From Caldilineaceae bacterium (GTDB lineage Bacteria; Chloroflexota; Anaerolineae; Caldilineales; Caldilineaceae), in assembly GCA_022827195.1 (NCBI GenBank), contig JAJDTL010000002.1:1-64000 (forward strand): 64,000 nucleotides of DNA, given 5' to 3'. Numbering within the stretch: position 1 is the first letter of the stretch; every line of letters starts with the position of its first letter. The notes below the pieces were generated by a model. That model had not been told where the DNA came from, did no database searches, and saw only the letters and a list, made by a program, of their open reading frames with translations. Below are positions 8,938 through 17,892 of this stretch, in pieces. The translations under genes were made by a program, and so were the position numbers.

Positions 8938-10119
8938 TTACAGGCTGGCGTAGGGGTCGGCGGCGTCGCGCATGCCGTCGCCCATGAAGTTGAAGGCGGT
9001 TACGGCGATGACGACCATGAGGGCGGGGGCGACCATGGTCCAGGGGGCGATGGCGACGGCGCTGATGTTCTGGGCCTCCTGCAGGAGTACGCCCCAGCTG
9101 ATGGCGGGCGGGCGCAGGCCGAGACCGAGGAAGCTGAGTGCGGTCTCGCTGAGAATCATAGTCGGGATGGCCAGCGTCATGGTGGCGATGATGTGGCTGA
9201 GGAAGGAGGGCAGCATATGACGTAGGATGATGCGCATTTCGCCGCTGCCAGAGAAACGCGCGGCCATGACGAACTCCTCCTCGCGCAGTTGCAGGAATTT
9301 GCCACGCACGACGCGGGCCATACCGGTCCAGCCGATAAAGGAGAGGATGACAGTAATGCTGAAGTAGACATAGAGGATCGGCCACCCGGGTGGCAGAGCA
9401 GCGCTGAGACCCATCCAGAGCGGGATGGAGGGGATCGAACGCAGGAACTCGATGATGCGCTGGATTATATTATCGATAGTGCCGCCGTAGTAGCCTGACA
9501 GGCCGCCCAGCAGGATGCCAAGGACGAGGCTGATGACGACGCCGATGAGTCCGATGGATAGGGAGAGGCGGGCGCCGTAAGCAACGCGGGAGAACATGTC
9601 GCGGCCAAGACGGTCGGTGCCCAAGAGGAAGAAGCCCTGCTCTTCGTGGGGCACGTCGAGACCGAAAAGCTTGGTGGTCACAGCGACTTCACCCCACAGC
9701 TCGTACTCTTCGCCCTTAGGTAAGAAGCGGATGGGATGGATAATCTCCGTGTCCTCGTGGTAGGTATTGCGGAAGGTCTCCGGGTCGCGCTCGCGTATGG
9801 TCTGGTAGATGAAGGGCATGCGCCAGTTGCCCTCGGCATCGACAATGTGAATTGGGGTCGGCGGGTGCAACTTGTATTTGACGAACTTGGCCTCCGGGTC
9901 GTAAGGCGCCACGAACTCGCTGAAGGCCGCGATCAGATAGAAGATGATTACGACAAAGGTGCTGAAAACGGCGACGCGATGGCGGCGATAACGCCACCAG
10001 ATGAGCTGCCAAAAGGAGGCGACGGCCATGTTGGCTTCGTCGTCGCGAGTCTCCAGGTAGCGTTCTTCCTCTTCGGGGTCGTCCTGATAGAGGGTCGGTT
10101 GTTGTTCCTCAGTGGTCAT
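8938..10119 (-). CDS. ABC transporter permease, OppC/DppC family, with long extracytoplasmic insert
   Basis: Paralogue of the permease at 1244-2431 with the same architecture. It has an acidic cytoplasmic N-terminus, a first membrane helix, APYDPE, an insert of about 75 residues (containing EDTEIIHPIRF) and GTDRLGRDMFSR, then the conserved permease core with the EAA loop. Length is 393 residues. It follows OppB by about 93 nt on the same strand and is followed by the cupin, so it belongs to the binding-protein/OppB/OppC operon. The shared insert suggests a transporter subfamily with an enlarged docking surface for its unusually large binding protein. Confidence 0.92.
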   Translation of the reverse strand: MTTEEQQPTLYQDDPEEEERYLETRDDEANMAVASFWQLIWWRYRRHRVAVFSTFVVIIFYLIAAFSEFVAPYDPEAKFVKYKLHPPTPIHIVDAEGNWRMPFIYQTIRERDPETFRNTYHEDTEIIHPIRFLPKGEEYELWGEVAVTTKLFGLDVPHEEQGFFLLGTDRLGRDMFSRVAYGARLSLSIGLIGVVISLVLGILLGGLSGYYGGTIDNIIQRIIEFLRSIPSIPLWMGLSAALPPGWPILYVYFSITVILSFIGWTGMARVVRGKFLQLREEEFVMAARFSGSGEMRIILRHMLPSFLSHIIATMTLAIPTMILSETALSFLGLGLRPPAISWGVLLQEAQNISAVAIAPWTMVAPALMVVIAVTAFNFMGDGMRDAADPYASL

Positions 10120-10212
10120 CGTCTGTTCCGGTCCATTTAAAAGCGCTCAGGTTACGGAGGGTTTATCAATTGGGCACTCGCGCGCGGGCGGCGAAGTATG
10201 GGTATGGGAAGA

Positions 10213-11208
10213 CTAGCCCGCCTCTTCCAGGCGGATGCGAGGATCAACCCATGCCAGCAGAAGGTCGGACAGCAGTGTGCCTATCACCGTCAGCACGCTA
10301 AGCATCATGATAAAGCTGCCGGCCAGAAACATGTCCTGGTTGATCAGCGCAGTGAATAGCATCGGGCCAGTGGTCTGCAGACTCAGAACGATAGCCACGA
10401 TGGTTGTGCCAGAAATCAGGTCCGCCAGCGACCAACCCACGGTGCTGAAGAAGGGGTTCAGGGCGACGCGGGTCGGGTACTTCCAGATCAGTCTTGTCTC
10501 TTTGACACCTTTGGCGCGCGCGGTTTCGACATAGGGTTTGTTCAACTCGTCGAGCAGATTGGCGCGGGTAATACGGATGCCGTTGGCAGTGCTACCCACG
10601 GCCAGGATCACGATAGGGATCCAGACATGGGCGAGAAGATCGAGTAACCGGTCGATGGTCCAGGGCGCGTCCATATATTCCGGACTGAAGAGGCCACCGA
10701 CGCTCATATCGGAATAGGAAGTCACGAGCCACATGATTACGAGGGCGAGCATGAATTCCGGCAACCCTTTGCCGATAAAATTGAGCGCGGTGACGACGTA
10801 GTCGATCACTGAGTATTGATGGGTCGCCGAATAGACCCCCAATGGGATCGACACGAGCCATCCGAAGAGCAGAGTTGTAAATGAAAGAATGAAGGTAAGG
10901 CCCAGCCGGTCCCAGATCAGGTCCTCGACCGGTTTCTGGAACAACATCGACTCACCCCAGTCGCCGCGCAGAAGGATGCCGGAGATCCATTTGAGGTACT
11001 GGATGTGTTGGGGCTGGCCGAGGCCGTAGCGACGCTCCAGTCTGGCCATCAGGACCTCGTCGACTTCGTCGCCCTGTTCGCGCAGTTGCGCGGCGTAGGT
11101 TGTCAGATAATCGCCCGGCGGAAGCTGGATGATGATGAAGGTGACAACCGAGATGACGAAGAGTGTCGGAATCATCACGGCGAAGCGGCCGAGGATGTAT
11201 GAGAACAT
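10213..11208 (-). CDS. ABC transporter permease, OppB/DppB family
   Basis: A 331-residue six-helix permease: an N-terminal MFSYILGRFAVMIPTLFVIS helix, then the BPD_transp_1 core with the EAA loop around ANLLDELNKPYVETARAKG. GAGGT sits 6 nt before the ATG. It is the only OppB-type gene here, so it may form the heterodimeric pore with either OppC paralogue. It lies downstream of the two binding-protein genes and is separated from them by a hairpin at 11237-11268. Confidence 0.93.
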   Translation of the reverse strand: MFSYILGRFAVMIPTLFVISVVTFIIIQLPPGDYLTTYAAQLREQGDEVDEVLMARLERRYGLGQPQHIQYLKWISGILLRGDWGESMLFQKPVEDLIWDRLGLTFILSFTTLLFGWLVSIPLGVYSATHQYSVIDYVVTALNFIGKGLPEFMLALVIMWLVTSYSDMSVGGLFSPEYMDAPWTIDRLLDLLAHVWIPIVILAVGSTANGIRITRANLLDELNKPYVETARAKGVKETRLIWKYPTRVALNPFFSTVGWSLADLISGTTIVAIVLSLQTTGPMLFTALINQDMFLAGSFIMMLSVLTVIGTLLSDLLLAWVDPRIRLEEAG

Positions 11209-11236
11209 GAAGGACCTCGAAGAGAGAGTAGAGAGG

Positions 11237-11268
11237 AGTGAGGAGAGAGAAGATCATCTCTCCTCACT
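11237..11268 (-). terminator. intra-operon hairpin between binding protein and permease genes
   Basis: AGTGAGGAGAGA (11237-11248) and TCTCTCCTCACT (11257-11268) form a perfect 12-bp stem with an 8-nt loop. On the minus strand it falls just after the binding-protein stop codon and 30 nt before OppB. No good T run follows, so it more likely stabilises the upstream message or attenuates than fully terminates. Confidence 0.5.
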
Positions 11269-11290
11269 CTTGTCTCTTCACAACGTTTCT

Positions 11291-13315
11291 TTACATATGC
11301 ATTGACGGATCATCCCAATACCAGGTGGCATTGTCGATGATGTGTTCGTAGACGCCGCGGCAGCAGTCCCAGGGGTTGCCGGCGTGGATGCCTTTGAAGC
11401 CGTTCTTGACCATGACGAGACGCGGCAACTCGCCGAAGAAGCCGACGGAGGGCAGTTCTTCGGACCAGATTTCAAGGATCTGCTTGAAGAGGTCGGCCTG
11501 CGCCTCCTCGCCGGGGGTGGCTCGGATCTGATCCCACAAGTCCCAGATGGTCCAGATCCAGTGGCCGGCGGGCGGCTCCTGGGCGATGGGATTGGAGGGA
11601 TCGAGCTTCCAGGCGGTCCAAGCGTTGCACCAAGGGCGGTCGTTGATGTTGCGGTGCTTGACCCAGATCTGGGGGTCAGCCAGGGGCACGAGGTTGCGGT
11701 CCATGAAGGAGGTCGTGCATTCGACGTCGTTGGACTGGTGGAGCTCGATGCTGAGGGAGCGATCGACGCCGCGGTAGTTGACTTCGAAACCGAGGTCGCC
11801 GAGGTAGTCGATGAATGTCTGACTGAGGTCAGAGATTTCAGCGCCGCCCAGCATGGTCCAGCTAATGCGCTCGCCGCTGCCATCCTTCCAGAGACGATAG
11901 CCGTCGGAGTCCCTGTCGACGTAGCCGAGGCCGTCGAGCAGAGCATTGGCGGCGTCGGGGTCGTAGTCGAGGTAGGCGTTGCTGAGTTTTTCGTAATGCA
12001 CGGGCGACTCGACGGGCGGTCCGTACTGCATATTGGTTCCGAAGCCGTCGTAGATCAGTTCCCTAACCTCGTCGCGGTTGAAGCCCAAGGAGACGGCGAT
12101 GCGGAAGTCGCGTTCCTGGAAGAGTTCGCGGCGGCGGTCGTCGTTGGTGGTCATGTTGAAATGGACACCATAGACGGCGGTCCAGCGCCAGAACTGAATC
12201 TTGTAGTCGCCGCTATCCTCATTTTCTTTGAGGACGGTGAGGTCGGTGTTGCGGATATGGCGGGACTGGCAATCGATCTCGCCATTAACGAGCCTCAGCG
12301 CGTGGACATCGGAGTCATTGAAGAGGCGGAAGGAGAGGTCGTCGATATAGGGCAACTGGTTGCCGGCTGTGTCCACTGCCCAGAAGTAGGGGTTGCGCGT
12401 GCAGTTGACAATCTCTTCGGTGTACTCGCTCTGCAGAGTCCACGGATAGAGCATGGGACTTTCGGGGTTTTCGTGGCGCCCGCTGCGCATGTCGGTGTAG
12501 AGTTCCGTCCAGTTGTCGAGGCCGGCGTCGGCGATTTTCTGGTCGAGGGCGGCCTGGTCGTCGGTGTGGTCCGGGTGGAACTGGCTCATGTAGGCGGCAG
12601 AGCGGACCGGGCAACTGAGGACGACGCCACCTTCGAGGTGGAAGAGGGCGTTGGGCCCGGCGAACTTGAAGACGACGGTCGTGTCGTCGGGGGCCGTCAT
12701 TTCGACGGGAACATTTTCGCCTTCGACCGGGCTGGTGAGCCAGCCGGGGAAGACGGGTGTCAGCGTCTCGTTCTTCATTTCTTCTTCAAACCAGAAGACG
12801 AAGTCGGCGCTGGTAAAAGGTTCGCCGCTGGACCACTTCATGCCTTCGCGCAGGTTGAAGACGTATTCGGTTGCATCGTCGCTAACCGACCAGGAATCGG
12901 CAATCATCGGGTTGACTGTGAGTTCCTGGTTAATCGACAGGATGCCACGGATGATGACCTGGTTGAGGGCGAAGTGGTCGGCCTGGCCGCGGAAGCCGGC
13001 GCGCCAGAGGCCGCCATAGTTACCGATGCCATCGAGCCCCTCGAGCACGAGCGGGTTGACGGGTACGCGCTCATCAACGGGCGGCAGTTCGCCGTTGGCG
13101 ACCATTTCAGCCAGTCGCGGTGCTTCGTTGTACATGGAGTCGGAGGCTGCGGGGGCGGCCTCGGCAGCGGCGGGCGCCTCTTCCATCGGGGCTTCGGCTG
13201 CGGGTTCTCCACCTGCGCCGCAGGCGACGAGGACGGTGCCGGCCGTTGCCATCGCTCCGACGCGCATAAACTCACGTCGCGACACATCGGTCTTTGGGAG
13301 TTTGAGACTCTTCAT
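11291..13315 (-). CDS. ABC transporter substrate-binding lipoprotein, SBP_bac_5 family (Tat-exported)
   Basis: Extracytoplasmic solute receptor for the Opp-type importer. The N-terminus has a twin-arginine signal (SRREFM, residues 12-17), a hydrophobic core and the lipobox LVAC, so Cys32 would be lipid-anchored. An Ala/Glu-rich linker follows, then the large SBP_bac_5 domain (FNLREGMKWSSGEPFTSADF is the family signature). At 674 residues it is about 130 longer than DppA/OppA. A strong AAGGAGAAAG site precedes the ATG. It closely resembles the neighbour at 13391-15418, a tandem duplication, and precedes OppB. The ligand cannot be stated; family 5 receptors bind peptides, but in several thermophiles they bind oligosaccharides. 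Confidence 0.92.
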   Translation of the reverse strand: MKSLKLPKTDVSRREFMRVGAMATAGTVLVACGAGGEPAAEAPMEEAPAAAEAAPAASDSMYNEAPRLAEMVANGELPPVDERVPVNPLVLEGLDGIGNYGGLWRAGFRGQADHFALNQVIIRGILSINQELTVNPMIADSWSVSDDATEYVFNLREGMKWSSGEPFTSADFVFWFEEEMKNETLTPVFPGWLTSPVEGENVPVEMTAPDDTTVVFKFAGPNALFHLEGGVVLSCPVRSAAYMSQFHPDHTDDQAALDQKIADAGLDNWTELYTDMRSGRHENPESPMLYPWTLQSEYTEEIVNCTRNPYFWAVDTAGNQLPYIDDLSFRLFNDSDVHALRLVNGEIDCQSRHIRNTDLTVLKENEDSGDYKIQFWRWTAVYGVHFNMTTNDDRRRELFQERDFRIAVSLGFNRDEVRELIYDGFGTNMQYGPPVESPVHYEKLSNAYLDYDPDAANALLDGLGYVDRDSDGYRLWKDGSGERISWTMLGGAEISDLSQTFIDYLGDLGFEVNYRGVDRSLSIELHQSNDVECTTSFMDRNLVPLADPQIWVKHRNINDRPWCNAWTAWKLDPSNPIAQEPPAGHWIWTIWDLWDQIRATPGEEAQADLFKQILEIWSEELPSVGFFGELPRLVMVKNGFKGIHAGNPWDCCRGVYEHIIDNATWYWDDPSMHM

Positions 13316-13354
13316 TCAACTTTCTCCTTGTTGAAGTACAGGAAATTGAAGAAA

Positions 13355-13382
13355 GGCGAGTGACCGAAATTGATCACTCGCC
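13355..13382 (-). terminator. hairpin after the upstream binding-protein gene
   Basis: GGCGAGTGA (13355-13363) and TCACTCGCC (13374-13382) form a 9-bp stem with a 10-nt loop immediately after the stop of the 13391-15418 gene on the minus strand. There is no T tract, so it is probably a message-stabilising or attenuating element like that at 11237-11268. Confidence 0.45.
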
Positions 13383-13390
13383 AGCAGCCC

Positions 13391-15418
13391 TTACATGTGG
13401 TTTTCCGGATCTTCCCAGTACCAGGTGGCGTTATCGATGATGTGCTCGTAGACGCCGCGGCAGCAGTCCCACGGGTAGCCAGCGTGGATGCCCTTGAAGC
13501 CGTTGCGGACGACGACCGGTCGCGGCAGTTCACCGAAGTAGCCGACGGTGGGCAGTTCTCTGCCCCAGATGCGGAGGATCTCTTTGAACAGTTCGTTCTG
13601 CTTATCGCCGTCGGCGGTGACGCGGATCTCGTCCCAGATGCGCCAGAGGTCCCACTGCCAGTGGCCGTCGGGGGGCGGTTCGCCGATGGGGTTGTCGGGG
13701 TTGACGGACCACATCTGCCAGGCGTTGCCCCAGGGGCGCTCGGTGTTGGCGCGGTTGATCCAGATGACCGGATCGGCGAGAGGAATGAGGTTGCGGTCCA
13801 TGAAGGTGGTCCTGGCCTCGATGTCGTTGTTACGGTCGAGCTCCTGGGCGAGGGCACGTTCGGCACCGCGATAGTTGATCTCGAAGCCCATGTCAGTGAG
13901 GAAGTCGATGAGCATCTGGTCGTTGTCGGTGACCGTAGGACCGCCCAGCATGGTCCAGCGGATACGTTCGCCGCTGCCATCTTTCCAGAGGCGGTACCCA
14001 TCTGCGTCGCGTTCGACGTAGCCGAGGCCGTCGATGAGGGCGTTGGCCCTGTCGGGGTCATATTCGAGGTGGGCGTTGTTCAGCTCTTCGACGTAGAGCG
14101 GTGATTCGACGGGCGGGCCATACTGCATATTGGTGGCGGTGCCGTCGAATACGAGCTCGTTGATGGCGTCGCGGTCGACACCGATGGAGCAGGCGATGCG
14201 GAAGTCTCGCGCCTGGAACAGCTCACGCAGGCGGGGTTCTTTGGCGGTCATGTTGAGGTGGAGACCGTAGACGGCGGTGCGGCGCCAGATCTGGAGCTTG
14301 TAGTCGCCGGCCTCTTCATTTTCCTTGAGGACGGTAATGTCGGTGTTGCGCACATGGCGGGACTGGCAGTCGATTTCGCCGTTGATGCACCAAAGTGCGT
14401 AGACATCCGGGTCGGTGAACTGGCGGAAGGTGAGGTCGTCGATGTAGGGGAGCTGGTTGCCGTCGGTGTCCACAGCCCAGAAGTAGGGATTGCGGGTGGC
14501 GGTTACAAGCGGTTCGGTGAAATCGGTACCGACGGTCCAGGGCCAGAGCATCGGCGACTCGGGGTTCTCGTGGCGGCCGCTGCGCTTGTCGACGTAGAGA
14601 TCGGTCCACAGCTCCAGGTCGGCATCGGCGATCATCTGGTTGAGCCCGTCCGGGTCGTCGGTGTGGTCGGGGTGGAACTGCTTCATGTACTCGGCGGAGC
14701 GAACAGGGAACGAGAGGAGGATGCCCCCGCTGTAGTGGAAGAGCGCGTTCGGGCTGGCGAACTTGAAGATGACTGTCGTGTCGTCGGGCGTAGACACCTC
14801 CGCAGGCACATTTGCGCCTTCGACGTTGGCGGTCAGCCAAGCGGGGAAGACCGGAGTGAGCTCCTCGTTGTGGACTTCTTCGTCGTACCAGTACCTGATA
14901 TCGGCCGAGGTGAAGGGCGCGCCGTCGGACCATTTCATGCCTTCACGCAGATTGAAGGTGAACTCGGTGGCGTCGTCGCTGACCGACCAGGACTCGGCGA
15001 TCATGGGATTGATGGTCAACTCCTGGTTGATCGACAGGGCGCCGCGGATGATGACCTGGTTGACGGCAAAGTGATCGGCCTGGCCGCGACGGCCGGCGCG
15101 CCAGAGGCCGCCATAGTTGCCGACGCCGTCGAGCCCTTCAAGCACGAGCGGGGCGACGGGCAGACGCTCGTCGACGGGCGGCAGGTCGCCGTTGGCGACC
15201 ATCTCGGCCAGCCGCGGGGCCTCGTTGTACATAGACCCTGAATCGGGAGCGGCTTCGGCAGCGGATTCGGCCGGGGCCTCTTCCATCGGCGCCTCGGCTT
15301 CGGGCGCGGCATCTCCTGCGCCGCACGCCGCCATGACCGTACCGGCGGTCGCAAATGCGGACAAGCGCACGAATTCCCTGCGCGTTACATCGGTCTTGAT
15401 TGACTTCAGACCTTTCAT
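13391..15418 (-). CDS. ABC transporter substrate-binding lipoprotein, SBP_bac_5 family (Tat-exported), paralogue
   Basis: A 675-residue receptor that is collinear with the 674-residue protein encoded just downstream. The Tat signal is TRREFV (residues 12-17) and the lipobox is MAAC (Cys32), at the same positions. The mature domains agree closely, including the N-terminal NEAPRLAEMVANG segment and the C-terminal NPWDCCRG-type block (here YPWDCCRG). AAGGAGA precedes the ATG. It is the first gene of the operon, so it may be the more highly expressed of two receptors with different ligand preferences that share one OppB/OppC pore. Confidence 0.92.
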   Translation of the reverse strand: MKGLKSIKTDVTRREFVRLSAFATAGTVMAACGAGDAAPEAEAPMEEAPAESAAEAAPDSGSMYNEAPRLAEMVANGDLPPVDERLPVAPLVLEGLDGVGNYGGLWRAGRRGQADHFAVNQVIIRGALSINQELTINPMIAESWSVSDDATEFTFNLREGMKWSDGAPFTSADIRYWYDEEVHNEELTPVFPAWLTANVEGANVPAEVSTPDDTTVIFKFASPNALFHYSGGILLSFPVRSAEYMKQFHPDHTDDPDGLNQMIADADLELWTDLYVDKRSGRHENPESPMLWPWTVGTDFTEPLVTATRNPYFWAVDTDGNQLPYIDDLTFRQFTDPDVYALWCINGEIDCQSRHVRNTDITVLKENEEAGDYKLQIWRRTAVYGLHLNMTAKEPRLRELFQARDFRIACSIGVDRDAINELVFDGTATNMQYGPPVESPLYVEELNNAHLEYDPDRANALIDGLGYVERDADGYRLWKDGSGERIRWTMLGGPTVTDNDQMLIDFLTDMGFEINYRGAERALAQELDRNNDIEARTTFMDRNLIPLADPVIWINRANTERPWGNAWQMWSVNPDNPIGEPPPDGHWQWDLWRIWDEIRVTADGDKQNELFKEILRIWGRELPTVGYFGELPRPVVVRNGFKGIHAGYPWDCCRGVYEHIIDNATWYWEDPENHM

Positions 15419-15553
15419 TGGATCGTCTCCTTAGGTGGGTACGGATAAGGAAGGTGCTGCCTCACTGCCTGAATTGATAGACCAAATTGTGTCGGTTGAA
15501 ACTGGCAACGTCTCGGCCCGCCGGAGAAAAGAGGTAGCTCCAGTGTGGGCAGA

Positions 15554-15587
15554 AGTATACTCTCTGGTAGTGCAAAAACCAAATATT
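15554..15587 (-). promoter_or_regulatory. possible promoter of the binding-protein operon
   Basis: On the minus strand a TATACT -10 box (complement of 15554-15559) lies 17 bp from a weak TTGGTT -35 box. It is 135 bp upstream of the first binding-protein start. The -10 is good and the -35 poor, so this is tentative. Confidence 0.35.
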
Positions 15588-15659
15588 TTTTGGGCACTTC
15601 ATTGGGGCAGGATTTCCGGTGATACGGCCGGTTCAAACGGTTTGCCGGTCTCCGATCTC

Positions 15660-16037
15660 CTATGACCTCAACAGATAGAACAGAAACGCAGGGAGGGCGT
15701 AAGATGCCGCCGTCAGAATGAGAACTGAGCCGAGAGCGATGACGATACGGCGCAAGAGTTGATTCTGCGGTATCGCTGTGCGGAGATAGTTCTCGACGAT
15801 GATAACCATGCCCAGGCCGAGAAGGCCCAGCAGGAAGAAGCTAAAGTTATGTACAGCCGACTGCGCCCAGCGATTGACATTAAGGACGTCCATCAAGAGC
15901 CGAATGATTGGAGAGATCCTGGAAACCAGATAGAAGGTCAGACCAAAAAAGGCGACCCAACTGACGAAATAGGCAGCGTATTTCGCTCTGATCTCCCAAA
16001 TGGACCGGGTGTTGAACTCTTCGTGCACCGAGGTCAT
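15660..16037 (-). CDS. small membrane protein of unknown function
   Basis: The 125-residue protein has hydrophobic segments at about residues 21-41, 66-84 and 95-122, suggesting three or four membrane helices. It has no known domain. The pattern VN.W, then a helix ending in E.YLR, matches the 128-residue protein at 18268-18654, so they are paralogues. Its ATG overlaps the stop of the decayed OppF reading frame (ATGA), a sign that it was translationally coupled to that ATPase before decay. Association with OppF in both copies suggests an accessory membrane subunit, which is an inference. Confidence 0.68.
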   Translation of the reverse strand: MTSVHEEFNTRSIWEIRAKYAAYFVSWVAFFGLTFYLVSRISPIIRLLMDVLNVNRWAQSAVHNFSFFLLGLLGLGMVIIVENYLRTAIPQNQLLRRIVIALGSVLILTAASYALPAFLFYLLRS

Positions 16038-16351
16038 CCAAACTCTCCAATCGCGGTTTCGCCGGCCAGGGTCAATTCTTCGGCAAAGTTACAGGCTGCC
16101 ATATGACCGGGAGAAATCTCGCGCAGGGCCGGCGTTTCCTGGCTGCAGCGCCCCTGTACGTAGCGGCAACGCGGGTGAAAGCAGCAGCCGGCCGGCGGGT
16201 TGGCAAGGTCGGCCACGTCGCCTTCGAGGACGATAAGGGCCCTCTACCGCCTCATGCGGGGGTCCGGGTTGGGCACTGCCGACAGGAGCGCTTCCGTGTA
16301 GGGGTGTAACGGCTGTGCGAAGAACTCCTCGGTTTCGGCCACCGCAACGAT
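16034..16351 (-). pseudogene. decayed OppF ATPase, C-terminal fragment only
   Basis: Read on the minus strand, this stretch encodes only the tail of an OppF ATPase. It runs from VAETEEFF and [17 protein letters not shown], through an in-frame TAG stop near 16243, to [20 protein letters not shown] and the cysteine motif CFHPRC. It matches the end of the intact OppF (18735-19802). The ATP-binding core is missing. Its 5' end is fused, in a different frame, to a binding-protein fragment at about 16350. The reading frame from 16216 to 16034 could still give a 60-residue peptide, but that lacks any enzymatic part. Confidence 0.8.
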
Positions 16352-16800
16352 AGATAAATGTATACTCGCTGTCATCGTCGCCGGCGATGACACCTTCCAC
16401 CGCGTAGGTCACAACGCCGTCCCACTGGAGTGCCCAGGCGATCGGATGGATGTAGCTGACGGTGCGGACCAGCCAGAAGGAGTCTGAGCCACCGACTAGC
16501 GCGGTATTCCAGGCGCCGCCGGGCTGGCCGATGCCGTCGACGCGCTCGACGACGGCAGGATTTACCGGCAGGCGTTCCGCCAGGGGCGGCAGGTCGCCTT
16601 TGCGCACCATCTCCTGGAATTCAGGCGCCTGGTTGGGGCTGACGCCGTCTTCGGCTGCGGCCATCTCCTGCTCGTCGCCGGAGCTTTCGGCAGGAGTAGC
16701 TATCAGGCCGGTGCGGCAGGCTCACCGCCGCCTCGTGCAGCCAGAAGGCCCACTGCCTGTACAGCGATCAGCAGGAGTGCCAGAAGGCGGACGGGTCTGA
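16352..16800 (-). pseudogene. decayed SBP_bac_5 lipoprotein, N-terminal fragment
   Basis: The minus strand shows the start of a binding protein with several lesions. A signal-peptide-like stretch (RLLALLLIAVQAVGLLAA) leads to where the lipobox Cys should be, but codon 16735-16733 is CGA (Arg). The frame then reads GGGEPAAPA into a TGA at 16705-16703. The mature part continues in another frame (APEFQEMVRKGDLPPLAERL, then [10 protein letters not shown]) and stops matching the family at about 16352, where the OppF fragment begins. A deletion has therefore joined the first ~170 codons of a receptor gene to the last ~100 codons of an OppF gene. Confidence 0.78.
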
Positions 16801-17034
16801 TTCTAAGGTGTGTTTGTTGTGTTCGTCCTCTCCTCAAGAACTGTGGATAGTTGATTTGGGGTCGTGAAACCCTTGGATATCTGGCTGTGGTTTCGGCGGC
16901 ATGAGTATAGCCGCGGTCTGCCCGGTTGTCAATTCAGGGGCAGAAAAGTTGCTGTATGAGCTCTTTCCGATTAGGAACAGGGAGTTTCGGTTTTCTCAAA
17001 CCCTGAGATCCGTTCAGTTTCTCTTGACTGCTGG

Positions 17035-17210
17035 TCCCAGGGTTTGCCTTTGTGAATATGACACTGCAGTCGTCTGAACTTCCTTTCTTACGGGTCCGAG
17101 GTCCTGTCATTTTAGACGTGAAAGTGGGACATATGTCCCCAATTGTCCCCAAATGTCCCTAAATGTCGCACCATATTTTTCTTTTCGGGAGGGGTGTATC
17201 CGGCGGCGGG
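17035..17210 (+). repeat. dispersed non-coding element, copy A
   Basis: Similar over its whole length to 52318-52485, by eye about 70 %. Shared blocks in the same order are GGTTTGC, GTGAAT, TGACA, a CTTT-CTTA-GGG-CGAGG stretch, GTGAAAG, the palindrome GGGACATATGTCCC (17126-17139) and CGGGAGGGG. After the palindrome, TGTC units start at 17134, 17144, 17154 and 17164, an exact 10-bp period. No coding potential. Confidence 0.7.
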
Positions 17211-17830
17211 ATTGGCGGAAATGGGCGTGATCCTGGCCCGCTCCCTCGGTTGGATTGGTCATAATGACGGCAGCGTGTCACGTTGTCCGGGCTTTTGCCT
17301 TTTGGGACCGAAATCCTCTCGTTGCGACGTGTGATGGCGCCTGTAAGGTGTCCAAAGTCGCCGATTTGCGTTTCTTTTCTCACGGATGTGCGGTCGGTTC
17401 TGGTTGTCGTTGGCCGCTATTCTTGACTGTTTTCGTGCATTGTCGCTCGTGTGAGACCGGTTGAAGTCCGGTCGCATTCTTTTACGCGAAATGACGCGCT
17501 TTTTTGCCGGCTTGTCGCGCGATTCGGGCAAACATTGCGGCACTTCCGCGGGCATGGCGGGCAGTGGACGGCCGGGGCATTGGACGGGCGCACTTGCGTG
17601 TGTTTGCGCGTGATCGGATACATTTCTCGGTTTGGTGAGGGCGCCGGCGCGATCGGGGGCGCAGACGCGTTTTCCGGATGTATGGACCAGTGTAGCGCAT
17701 ATCCGGGTCTTTTGCAGGATTTTAGGAAAAATTGGGTGGTGGGGGGCCGGGCGATGGGCCGCAGGCAGCACAGGAAAGGACTAACCCTACACACGGCGGG
17801 GGAAGCAAATCAGGGGGGCGGGACGGAGGT

Positions 17831-17892
17831 GATTCGTGATTCGTGACTCGTGATTCGTGATTCGTGACTCGTGATTCGTGATTCGTGATTCG
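17831..17892. repeat. 7-bp tandem repeat, about nine units
   Basis: The unit is GATTCGT or GACTCGT, repeated without interruption for 62 bp. It has no spacers and is therefore not CRISPR-like. It lies inside the long gene-free stretch. Confidence 0.85.

Noticed and set aside
11342..13363. 673-codon open frame on the plus strand
   Set aside because: It lies antisense to the first receptor gene; the strong codon bias of GC-rich genes opens the opposite strand. The translation is Val/Gly/Asp-rich without any domain.
17259..17846. Several overlapping open frames of 125-170 codons
   Set aside because: High Cys/Arg/Pro/His content, no start signals, no similarity to anything; they lie in a repeat-bearing intergenic stretch.
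17831..17892. Short repeats considered as a CRISPR array
   Set aside because: 7-bp units in direct contact without spacers, and no cas genes in the window.
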